Below, piece by piece: positions 12,019 through 24,235 of a DNA stretch of 64,000 nt; the first letter of the stretch is position 1; the number at the start of each line of letters is the position of its first letter. The notes below the pieces were generated by a model. It had not been told where the DNA came from. It saw only the letters and a list, made by a program, of their open reading frames with translations, and did not search any database. The stretch is from positions 1,831,001 to 1,895,000 of the forward strand of contig OY759266.1 of assembly GCA_963662155.1 (NCBI GenBank), given 5' to 3'. This DNA comes from Lamellibrachia columna (taxonomy: Eukaryota; Annelida; Polychaeta; Sabellida; Siboglinidae). A program made the translations under genes and the position numbers.

Positions 12019-13565
12019 ATAACCTACATTCAATGTAAATATCATGTAAATGTAAATAGTGTATGCGTGAATGGCAACCGTACACTCTGTGCACAGTGAC
12101 TGACATCACTCTCAGCGCGAATGTGACACGCGTTTGTCAACAATTAGCGAGAAAGCAGTGTAAATGAAGCTACGAAAGGAACTAATGTGACTAGCGGAGT
12201 AATACACGTCCCGGGGGTGTTACGTTCGTGGAATCAGGTGACGTCATGCTACTGTTTGTCTTCCTTTAAACAGCCAACGGTGGTGGGGATAACAGAAACA
12301 GCGCGCGTTGTCTTCAAGTGACGACGGAGTCGTACTGGGTGCGTGGTAGCCGGTCACGTCCCTGTTGGGTTGGCTAGGACGGGGGTGGGGGTGGGTGGGG
12401 GTTTGAGAGGATAGACCGAACGGGCGGGGATGGGGGTGGTTGAGCGGGTATATTGAACACCCGCACACAAAGGCTTTATTCTTACTACTGTAAAACAGTC
12501 TAAATATTAGCATATACTGTATTTATCAAACAACGATTGAGTTAGCAGTAGGCCCCTATTTGCCGCCGGTCTGTGGCGCTTTGTACTGATGCCCTGACGC
12601 GGTGTCGCTATGCCTCGAACGAGGTCGCCCACGCATGTCGACGAATGTCACACACTGACCGGGGTCTGGCTACCGACTAGCGGCCTTGTAACAAGACAGG
12701 GGTCTGGCGGCTAGAGGCCGTGTGACGCAAACGACCGTTCCCGTCAAGTCTTCGACGGATTACGTTAATCTTAGATGTACGTTTATTCTTGATATTAAAC
12801 AGATCAGCTTACGCCAAGCAGCGTTCATGTACACATAAGAGTCAGTGTAATCTCCGACGCGCCCTGCACGTGCGACTGCTCCGTGTATTGAGACGTCTAC
12901 GGTAGACTCCCCCGGGTCACGACTATTCACGCTCCGTTTACGCCGGATTTTTATTGCTGTCGTATCGACAGATATAGTGGTGATTCGTGACGTCTGCTTA
13001 CTGACGTACACCGACGTGAGTTCACACCTGCCGTCCAGTGGGAGCGGGAGCCCTGAGAGACGTGTCGACGTTAGCGAGCTACAGTTCTGTGCAGGTAAGT
13101 CGGAAACACGCAGGTCTATCGGGGCAGAACAACACAGCCTCGGCAAGCATATCCGTTGTGCTTGTTGACATATGTATACAAAGCCGGTCTTTTCTTAGGG
13201 CTGTTCCGTTTATTACCGTCACCCTATCTCAGGCGACACCACTTTTTTCTCTGGCCGGGTGGCGGGAGAGCTGGAGTACAACAGATGTCTGTCTGTTTGA
13301 AATACCGGCTTCAGCATTATTAATATGATTTAACAAGATTATCACCCAAAACAAAAACCCCGGGTGGTAAATGGACAAGGAAGCCATTTTTTATGTAGAG
13401 AGTCCAACAATTCTTCATCTATGTATAATCCGCTCTTCTGGTTTTGGTCAATTTTGTTTTTTTAATATTCGCACTGCTGCATTTACCCAGTTAGTAGATA
13501 CTTTGTTTCATGATTTGTTGTCTTCTGTGCGAATGGATACTTTCGGATATTTCGTATTCATCGAT
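12019..13565. other. Unannotated unique sequence
   Basis: A G-rich tract at about 12377-12440 (runs of GGGGGTGGG) has quadruplex potential on the plus strand. Open stretches at 12760-13146 and 12977-13328 show no recognisable domain and I do not call them. No tRNA or rRNA seen. Confidence 0.5.
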
Positions 13566-13566
13566 T

Positions 13567-15914
13567 GTTGACTAACGCTATTTCGTATACACCGTTCGTT
13601 CACTAACGCTATTTCGCATACACCGTTCGTTCACTAACGCTATTTCGTATACACCGTTCGTTCACTAACGCTATTTCGTATACACAGTTCGTTCACTAAC
13701 GCTATTTCGTATACACCGTTCGTTCACTAACGCTATTTCGTATACACCGTTCGTTCACTAACGCTATTTCGTATACACAGTTCGTTCACTAACGCTATTT
13801 CGTATACACCGTTCGTTCACTAACGCTATTTCGTATACACCGTTCGTTCACTAACGCTATTTCGTATACACCGTTCGTTCACTAACGCTATTTCGTATAC
13901 ACCGTTCGTTCACTAACGCTATTTCGTATACACCGTTCGTTCACTAACGCTATTTCGTATACACAGTTCGTTCACTAACGCTATTTCGTATACACCGTTC
14001 GTTCACTAACGCTATTTCGTATACACCGTTCGTTCACTAACGCTATTTCGTATACACCGTTCGTTCACTAACGCTATTTCGTATACACCGTTCGTTCACT
14101 AACGCTATTTCGTATACACCGTTCGTTCACTAACGCTATTTCGTATACATCGTTCGTTCACTAACGCTATTTCGTATACACCGTTCGTTCACTAACGCTA
14201 TTTCGTATACACCGTTCGTTCACTAACGCTATTTCGTATACATCGTTCGTTCACTAACGCTATTTCGTATACATCGTTCGTTCACTAACGCTATTTCGTA
14301 TACACCGTTCGTTCACTAACGCTATTTCGTATACACCGTTCGTTCACTAACGCTATTTCGTATACACCGTTCGTTCACTAACGCTATTTCGTATACACCG
14401 TTCGTTCACTAACGCTATTTCGTATACACCGTTCGTTCACTAACGCTATTTCGTATACACCGTTCGTTCACTAACGCTATTTCGTATACACCGTTCGTTC
14501 ACTAACGCTATTTCGTATACACCGTTCGTTCACTAACGCTATTTCGTATACACCGTTCGTTCACTAACGCTATTTCGTATACACCGTTCGTTCACTAACG
14601 CTATTTCGTATACACCGTTCGTTCACTAACGCTATTTCGTATACATCGTTCGTTCACTAACGCTATTTCGTATACATCGTTCGTTCACTAACGCTATTTC
14701 GTATACACCGTTCGTTCACTAACGCTATTTCGTATACACCGTTCGTTCACTAACGCTATTTCGTATACACCGTTCGTTCACTAACGCTATTTCGTATACA
14801 TCGTTCGTTCACTAACGCTATTTCGTATACACCGTTCGTTCACTAACGCTATTTCGTATACACCGTTCGTTCACTAACGCTATTTCGTATACACCGTTCG
14901 TTCACTAACGCTATTTCGTATACACCGTTCGTTCACTAACGCTATTTCGTATACACCGTTCGTTCACTAACGCTATTTCGTATACATCGTTCGTTCACTA
15001 ACGCTATTTCGTATACACCGTTCGTTCACTAACGCTATTTCGTATACACCGTTCGTTCACTAACGCTATTTCGTATACACCGTTCGTTCACTAACGCTAT
15101 TTCGTATACACCGTTCGTTCACTAACGCTATTTCGTATACATCGTTCGTTCACTAACGCTATTTCGTATACACCGTTCGTTCACTAACGCTATTTCGTAT
15201 ACACCGTTCGTTCACTAACGCTATTTCGTATACACAGTTCGTTCACTAACGCTATTTCGTATACACCGTTCGTTCACTAACGCTATTTCGTATACACCGT
15301 TCGTTCACTAACGCTATTTCGTATACACCGTTCGTTCACTAACGCTATTTCGTATACACCGTTCGTTCACTAACGCTATTTCGTATACACCGTTCGTTCA
15401 CTAACGCTATTTCGTATACACCGTTCGTTCACTAACGCTATTTCGTATACACCGTTCGTTCACTAACGCTATTTCGTATACACCGTTCGTTCACTAACGC
15501 TATTTCGTATACACCGTTCGTTCACTAACGCTATTTCGTATACACAGTTCGTTCACTAACGCTATTTCGTATACACCGTTCGTTCACTAACGCTATTTCG
15601 TATACACCGTTCGTTCACTAACGCTATTTCGTATACACCGTTCGTTCACTAACGCTATTTCGTATACACCGTTCGTTCACTAACGCTATTTCGTATACAT
15701 CGTTCGTTCACTAAAGCTATTTCGTATACACCGTTCGTTCACTAACGCTATTTCGTATACATCGTTCGTTCACTAACGCTATTTCGTATACACCGTTCGT
15801 TCACTAACGCTATTTCGTATACACCGTTCGTTCACTAACGCTATTTCGTATACACCGTTCGTTCACTAACGCTATTTCGTATATACCGTTCGTTCACTAA
15901 TGCTATTTCGTATT
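13567..15914. repeat. 31-bp minisatellite, about 76 units
   Basis: The unit is TTCACTAACGCTATTTCGTA plus TACACCGTTCG. It is extremely homogeneous: the main variation is one position (ACACC, ACATC or ACACA) before GTTCG. There are no indels over 2.3 kb, which points to recent amplification or strong homogenisation. Confidence 0.97.
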
Positions 15915-16268
15915 GTCTAGTTCTTCTGTTTCTACTGAGTGTGAAAAACACAGTGTTATCAATATTTACTCTCTTCTATATTCTGTCGGATGATGCCGAT
16001 TGGAGTTTGCCATTTGCTGAACTCATCCCTACCGATTGTGTAGCATTACCAGGACGCACAGCTGGAGGCTCAGTGTGCGCGCAGTCAGTCCGAACACATT
16101 CAATCGCGTTGTCTATCAACTGAGGGTGTATCACACACACTTTGCCACTTACATAGCATAGTAAGTAATACGTTCATACTGTTGAATGTCTTCCAATGTG
16201 CACATTGTTTCGTTTCAAATCAAGATTTTGTGAGATGAATCAGACTAATAAATGACAGGTATTGAATG

Positions 16269-16327
<59 letters not shown>

Positions 16328-16689
16328 TTTCACGTTACTGCCTTATCATAAGCAATGAGGACAAATTCGCTTAAGGATATTCCGGCTAAGGATCTGATCT
16401 GTGTCGAGGACAGTTGGTAGTGTCGTTCGAGCTCGCCAGCCAGCCACGTCAGCGGGTGTGAAACATTGATCTATGGCCAGCTGTGCAGGGGCTACACGTG
16501 GCATGTAGAGCACGTGTCCAGACAGACTCCACCAAGCTCTGATGGCGGACAAGCTGAGTGGGCCGCACCACATTTGCGGTATTTCAATGTATTATTAAAG
16601 GTAGTAAAATTAACATTACTTGTATTATTACTGTTGCTTGCAACATTAGTCGTATTGAAGATGTGATGTCCCGTCGAGTCTTGCAACTT
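15915..16689. other. Spacer with a (GTGC)n microsatellite
   Basis: A pure GTGC tetranucleotide run occupies about 16267-16327. The rest is unique. Overlapping short open frames on both strands near 16346-16755 are not supported by any domain. Confidence 0.6.
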
Positions 16690-19600
16690 CAGGTGACGTC
16701 CACGATCAGCTGTCTCCAACCAATCCTGTCTTTTGTTACTTAAGGTGACATCCACGATCAGCTGTCCCCAACCAATCCTGTCTTTTGTTACTTAAGGTGA
16801 CTTCCACGATGAGCTGTCTCCAACCAATCCTATATTTTGTTACTTAAGGTGACATCCACGATTAGCTGTCCCCAACCAATCCTGTCTTTTGTTACTTCAG
16901 GTGACTTCCACGATGAGCTGTCTCCAACCAATCCTATCTTTTGTTACTTAAGGTGACATCCACGATTAGCTGTCCCCAACAAATCCTGTGTTTTGTTACT
17001 TAAGGTGACATCCACGACGAGCTGTCTCCAACCAATCCTGTCTTTTGTTACTTCAGGTGACTTCCACGATGAGCTGTCTCCAACCAATCCTATCTTTTGT
17101 TACTTAAGGTGACATCCACGATGAGCTGTTCCCAACCAATCCTGTCTTTTGTTACTTAAGGTGGCATCCACGACGAGCTGTCCCCAACCAATCCTGTCTT
17201 TTGTTACTTCAGGTGACTTCCACGATGAGCTGTCCCCAACCAATCCTGTCTTTTGTTACTTAAGGTGACATCCACGATGAGCTGTCCCCAACCAATCCTG
17301 TCTTGTGTTACTTAAGGTGACATCCACGATGAGCTGTCCCCAACCAATCCTGTCTTTTGTTACTTAAGGTGACATCCACGATGAGCTGTCCCCAACCAAT
17401 CCTGTCTTGTGTTACTTAAGGTGACATCCACGATGAGCTGTCTCCAACCAATCCTGTCTTTTGTTACTTAAGGTGACATCCACGATCAGCTGTCCCCAAC
17501 CAATCCTGTCTTTTGTTACTTAAGGTGACTTCCACGATGAGCTGTCTCCAACCAATCCTGTCTTTTGTTACTTAAGGTGACATCCACGATTAGCTGTCCC
17601 CAACCAATCCTGTCTTTTGTTACTTCAGGTGACTTCCACGATGAGCTGTCTCCAACCAATCCTATCTTTTGTTACTTAAGGTGACATCCACGATTAGCTG
17701 TCCCCAACAAATCCTGTGTTTTGTTACTTAAGGTGACATCCACGACGAGCTGTCTCCAACCAATCCTGTCTTTTGTTACTTCAGGTGACTTCCACGATGA
17801 GCTGTCTCCAACCAATCCTATCTTTTGTTACTTAAGGTGACATCCACGATGAGCTGTTCCCAACCAATCCTGTCTTTTGTTACTTAAGGTGGCATCCACG
17901 ACGAGCTGTCCCCAACCAATCCTGTCTTTTGTTACTTCAGGTGACTTCCACGATGAGCTGTCCCCAACCAATCCTGTCTTTTGTTACTTAAGGTGACATC
18001 CACGATGAGCTGTCCCCAACCAATCCTGTCTTGTGTTACTTAAGGTGACATCCACGATGAGCTGTCCCCAACCAATCCTGTCTTTTGTTACTTAAGGTGA
18101 CATCCACGATGAGCTGTCCCCAACCAATCCTGTCTTGTGTTACTTAAGGTGACATCCACGATGAGCTGTCTCCAACCAATCCTGTCTTTTGTTACTTAAG
18201 GTGACATCCACGATGAGCTGTCCCCAACCAATCCTGTCTTGTGTTACTTAAGGTGACTTCCACGATGAGCTGTCTCCAACCAGTCCTGTCTTTTGTTACT
18301 TAAGGTGACATCCACGATTAGCTGTCCCCAACCAATCCTGTCTTTTGTTACTTCAGGTGACTTCCACGATGAGCTGTCTCCAACCAATCCTATCTTTTGT
18401 TACTTAAGGTGACATCCACGATTAGCTGTCCCCAACAAATCCTGTGTTTTGTTACTTAAGGTGACATCCACGATCAGCTGTCCCCAACCAATCCTGTCTT
18501 TTGTTACTTAAGGTGACTTCCACGATGAGCTGTCTCCAACCAATCCTATATTTTGTTACTTAAGGTGACATCCACGATTAGCTGTCCCCAACAAATCCTG
18601 TGTTTTGTTACTTAAGGTGACATCCACGACGAGCTGTCTCCAACCAATCCTGTCTTTTGTTACTTCAGGTGACTTCCACGATGAGCTGTCTCCAACCAAT
18701 CCTATCTTTTGTTACTTAAGGTGACATCCACGATGAGCTGTTCCCAACCAATCCTGTCTTTTGTTACTTAAGGTGGCATCCACGACGAGCTGTCCCCAAC
18801 CAATCCTGTCTTTTGTTACTTCAGGTGACTTCCACGATGAGCTGTCCCCAACCAATCCTGTCTTTTGTTACTTAAGGTGACATCCACGATGAGCTGTCCC
18901 CAACCAATCCTGTCTTGTGTTACTTAAGGTGACATCCACGATGAGCTGTCCCCAACCAATCCTGTCTTTTGTTACTTAAGGTGACATCCACGATGAGCTG
19001 TCCCCAACCAATCCTGTCTTGTGTTACTTAAGGTGGCATCCACGACGAGCTGTCCCCAACCAATCCTGTCTTTTGTTACTTCAGGTGACTTCCACGATGA
19101 GCTGTCCCCAACCAATCCTGTCTTTTGTTACTTAAGGTGGCATCCACGACGAGCTGTCCCCAACCAATCCTGTCTTTTGTTACTTCAGGTGACTTCCACG
19201 ATGAGCTGTCCCCAACCAATCCTGTCTTTTGTTACTTAAGGTGACATCCACGATGAGCTGTCCCCAACCAATCCTGTCTTGTGTTACTTAAGGTGACATC
19301 CACGATGAGCTGTCCCCAACCAATCCTGTCTTTTGTTACTTAAGGTGACATCCACGATGAGCTGTCCCCAACCAATCCTGTCTTGTGTTACTTAAGGTGA
19401 CATCCACGATGAGCTGTCTCCAACCAATCCTGTCTTTTGTTACTTAAGGTGACATCCACGATGAGCTGTCCCCAACCAATCCTGTCTTGTGTTACTTAAG
19501 GTGACTTCCACGATGAGCTGTCTCCAACCAATCCTGTCTTTTGTTACTTAAGGTGACATCCACGATTAGCTGTCCCCAACCAATCCTGTCTTTTGTTACT

Positions 19601-21472
19601 TCAGGTGACTTCCACGATGAGCTGTCTCCAACCAATCCTATCTTTTGTTACTTAAGGTGACATCCACGATTAGCTGTCCCCAACAAATCCTGTGTTTTGT
19701 TACTTAAGGTGACATTCACGACGAGCTGTCTCCAACCAATCCTGTCTTTTGTTACTTCAGGTGACTTCCACGATGAGCTGTCTCCAACCAATCCTATCTT
19801 TTGTTACTTAAGGTGACATCCACGATGAGCTGTTCCCAACCAATCCTGTCTTTTGTTACTTAAGGTGGCATCCACGACGAGCTGTCCCCAACCAATCCTG
19901 TCTTTTGTTACTTCAGGTGACTTCCACGATGAGCTTCCCCAACCAATCCTGTCTTTTGTTACTTAAGGTGACATCCACGATGAGCTGTCCCCAACCAATC
20001 CTGTCTTGTGTTACTTAAGGTGACATCCACGATGAGCTGTCCCCAACCAATCCTGTCTTGTGTTACTTAAGGTGACATCCACGATGAGCTGTCTCCAACC
20101 AATCCTGTCTTTTGTTACTTAAGGTGACATCCACGATCAGCTGTCCCCAACCAATCCTGTCTTTTGTTACTTAAGGTGACTTCCACGATGAGCTGTCTCC
20201 AACCAATCCTGTCTTTTGTTACTTAAGGTGACATCCACGATTAGCTGTCCCCAACCAATCCTGTCTTTTGTTACTTCAGGTGACTTCCACGATGAGCTGT
20301 CTCCAACCAATCCTATATTTTGTTACTTAAGGTGACATCCACGATTAGCTGTCCCCAACAAATCCTGTGTTTTGTTACTTAAGGTGACATCCACGACGAG
20401 CTGTCTCCAACCAATCCTGTCTTTTGTTACTTCAGGTGACTTCCACGATGAGCTGTCTCCAACCAATCCTATCTTTTGTTACTTAAGGTGACATCCACGA
20501 TGAGCTGTTCCCAACCAATCCTGTCTTTTGTTACTTAAGGTGGCATCCACGACGAGCTGTCCCCAACCAATCCTGTCTTTTGTTACTTCAGGTGACTTCC
20601 ACGATGAGCTGTCCCCAACCAATCCTGTCTTTTGTTACTTAAGGTGACATCCACGATGAGCTGTCCCCAACCAATCCTGTCTTGTGTTACTTAAGGTGAC
20701 ATTCACGATGAGCTGTCCCCAACCAATCCTGTCTTTTGTTACTTAAGGTGACATCCACGACGAGCTGTCCCCAACCAATCCTGTCTTTTGTTACTTCAGG
20801 TGACATCCACGATGAGTTGTCTCCAACCAATGCTGTCTTTTGTTACTTCAGGTGACGTCCACGATGAGCTGTCTCCAACCAATCCTGTCTTTTGTTACTT
20901 AAGGTGACATCCACGATGAGCTGTCCCCAACCAATCCTGTCTTGTGTTACTTAAGGTGACATCCACGATGAGCTGTCCCCAACCAATCCTGTCTTTTGTT
21001 ACTTAAGGTGACATCCACGACGAGCTGTCCCCAACCAATCCTGTCTTTTGTTACTTCAGGTGACATCCACGATGAGTTGTCTCCAACCAATGCTGTCTTT
21101 TGTTACTTCAGGTGACGTCCACGATGAGCTGTCTCCAACCAATCCTGTCTTTTGTTACTTCAGGTGACATCCACGATGAGCTGTCTCCAACCAATCCTGT
21201 CTTTTGTTACTTCAGGTGACTTCCACGATGAGCTGTCCCCAACCAATCCTATATTTTGTTACTTCAGGTGACATCCACGATGAGCTGTCTCCAACCAATC
21301 CTGTATTTTGTTACTTCAGGTGACATCCACGATGAGCTGTCTCCAACCAATCCTGTCTTTTGTTATTTCAGGTGACATCCACGATGAGCTGTCTCCAACC
21401 AATCCTGTCTTTTGTTAGTTCAGGTGACGTCCACGATGAGCTGTCTCCAACCAATCATGTCTTTTGTTACTT
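16690..21472. repeat. 52-bp minisatellite, about 92 units, with a 728-bp higher-order repeat
   Basis: Units contain GGTGACATCCACGATGAGCT, then CCAACCAATCCTGTCTTTTG and TTACTTAA or TTACTTCA. A rare variant (GATTAGCTGTCCCCAACAAA) recurs at 16965, 17693 and 18421, exactly 728 bp (14 units) apart, then at 18577, 19669 and 20344. This shows 14-unit blocks were copied as a whole. One base is missing near 19935 (GAGCTTCCCC). Each unit boundary with TTACTTCAG|GTGAC looks like a 3' splice site with a pyrimidine tract. Confidence 0.97.
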
Positions 21473-21835
21473 CTGTCAACTCGTCCATCGACAGCTGTGT
21501 GATATCTTTGATCTGTTCCATCTGTCTCGTGTCTAGTCTTGCTGTCTGCCGCTGTTATTCATTCCGATCGTTATCGGCTCTACCAACCTGTCGCCTCTTA
21601 CACACACGGTTGGCCCGAAGAACGACAGTTTCTCTTTCGAGATTAGTGCTTGCAGTGGGCGGATCCGATTTACTTATTAACTCTGCAATATTTAGTAGTG
21701 TCGTGAAAATCACCTCTGTATGTTACACCTTCAGTACGTCAAATCACCAGAGACTCTCTATTACAAGGTAATTGAATTGGAGTATACATATATGTAACAT
21801 TGTTTTCAGTGTACCCATTCTCCTAACATTTCCAA
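21473..21835. other. Unannotated spacer
   Basis: Unique sequence after the 52-bp array. An open frame running out of the array to 21771 shows no recognisable domain. Confidence 0.5.
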
Positions 21836-22150
21836 TTATTGATTCGTTATGGATGTTTTACATATTGATTGATTGATTCACTATGGATGTCTTACATATT
21901 GATTGATTGATTCACTATGGATGTTTTACATATTGATTGATTTATTCACTATGGATGTCTTACAGATTGATTGATTGATTGATTGATTGATTCACTATGG
22001 ATGTTTTACATATTGATTGATTGATTCACTATGGATGTCTTACAGATTGATTGATTGATTGATTCACTATGGATGTTTTACAGATTGATTGATTTATTCA
22101 CTATGGATGTTTTACATATTGATTGATTTATTCACTCTGGATGTCTTACA

Positions 22151-22182
<32 letters not shown>

Positions 22183-22648
22183 CACTATGGATGTTTTACA
22201 TATTGATTGATTGATTCACTCTGGATGTCTTACAGATTGATTGATTGATTGATTCACTATGGATGTTTTACATATTGATTGATTGATTCACTATGGATGT
22301 CTTACAGATTGATTGATTGATTCACTATGGATGTTTTACATATTGATTGATTTATTCACTCTGGATGTCTTACAGATTGATTGATTGATTGATTGATTGA
22401 TTCACTATGGATGTTTTACATATTGATTGATTTATTCACTATGGATGTCTTACAGATTGATTGATTGATTGATTGATTCACTATGGATGTTTTACATATT
22501 GATTGATTGATTCACTATGGATGTCGTACAGATTGATTGATTGATTGATTCACTATGGATGTTTTACAGATTGATTGATTGATTCACTATGGATTTCGTA
22601 CAGATTGATTGATTGATTGATTGATTCACTATGGATGTTTTACATATT
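21836..22648. repeat. Compound minisatellite with embedded (GATT)n
   Basis: Units consist of TTCACTATGGATGTTTTACA or GTCTTACA followed by a variable number of ATTGATTG steps. The unit length therefore varies (about 33 to 49 bp) by whole GATT steps: a microsatellite nested inside a minisatellite. Confidence 0.93.
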
Positions 22649-24235
22649 CGCCAAATGTTGCAATTATATAAATAAGTAAATTTACTGTAATTATTATTAT
22701 TAGTAGCAACAGCAGCAGAAACAGTATGTGGCAACACGGTGCTTTATGATTATTGTTGTACGACAATAGTTGAGTAGACGTTGTGAGTAGCGACACAAGA
22801 GAAACAGCCTTTATCTCGGTCACCGGCAATTTATGCTCAGTGGGCCGTGAGTGCTACGTTGGAGACAGGTGGCGAACTCCGGCTCCACGTGGTACACTCT
22901 GGCCACGTGGTGGGATAGAATTACTCAACGCTAAACAGTTCTCCGCAGTATTTTAATATAACTGGATTACTTCACACACGCAGACGTGCAAGCACCACAC
23001 ACACGCAGACGTGCAAGCACCACACACACGCAGACGTGCAAGCACCACACACACGCAGACGTGCAAGCACACACGCATGCACGAACTCCTGGAGGAACTA
23101 CCGGAGCAACACGTACAGGGCGGTCCACGGAATGTTCAGCTGGGCTCGTTCGAACCCCAATTTCTGCGTAATCCTCGCTGGTGAGTTATTCGCGCAGAAA
23201 TATAACTCCAGTTCAATGCTATACGCAAGTAATAATAAAAGGATCAAAATCCCACAGGAATCTTGTCATAATTATCCACACAAAAAGCCTGTGCATAAAG
23301 GCTGAATGGTTTCTTAGATGTAACGACCCGTCAATTAAACGAGACAAATAAATGCAACATAGTGACAGTCTGCACGAAACACCGTTCTCCACAGACGCTG
23401 ACTTGTGGCGGTAGTGAGACGTTGTTTATGTATGAAGTCGGCCGTCGTCGACAGCGGGCGCTTTCACCGACAGCGGGCGCTTTCACCGACGTGCTGATCG
23501 GGTCACATCCACTGCTCTGTCACACCAGGTGGATAAATTATAGCTACCTTTTCACAAATATTGTGATACTGTGTTTGTTGAGAAGACGGTCATTCGACTT
23601 TTCATTTATTCACGACCCGTCCTTTTTTAGGGCGTGGTTTGTCAGATAACCAATCAAGAAGGTCACATGACCATCGATATATCGTGAAATTGCTCGCTGA
23701 AACTAAACAACTCGCTTTTAAAGTCATTTAATCAGGCCGTCTTTATCTACTTTATATTCACTGCATGTATTTTATATGCATCATAAAAATAAATATAATT
23801 TCCGACAACATCATTTGTCTCCGATACACTGTCCTTATGTGGTTTTCTAAAATTGCCAAACAATTTTTGTAAACAATCCCAACACGAGTCACATTAGTGC
23901 TTAGTCTTTGCATTTACTTTAGAGCGACATTTACTTTAGAGCGACATTTACTTTAGAGCGACGTGCTAAGTTAGCTTCGGTAAGTTCACGTGGACCACTG
24001 ACAATGTTAACAACTGCTATTGTAAAGATAAAAGGTCGTGTGTAATCAACTTCCACACAGTCTGCTTGTTAACGTGCTCATGTTTCTTCATAAATATTAT
24101 GATCTAGTAGTTGAGTAGGCTGTTGAGCAGTGTTTTGGTGTGATGAGTTATGTAATCGTTGGCGTTTGTGAAGATAGTGTTACAGCAAGTTGTAACATTT
24201 TCTCGTGGACAATTGTAAAATTGCCGTATTAAGCG
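22649..24235. other. Spacer with small repeats
   Basis: Contains about four copies of a 25-bp unit (ACGCAGACGTGCAAGCACCA) at 22980-23068, a duplicated GACAGCGGGCGCTTTCACC near 23450-23490, and three copies of TTTACTTTAGAGCGACAT at about 23914-23960. No supportable gene. Confidence 0.6.

Noticed and set aside
13038..13328. Possible exon with GCAG|GTAAGT at about 13093
   Set aside because: A donor-like word is present, but the peptide matches nothing I know and no acceptor or second exon can be tied to it.
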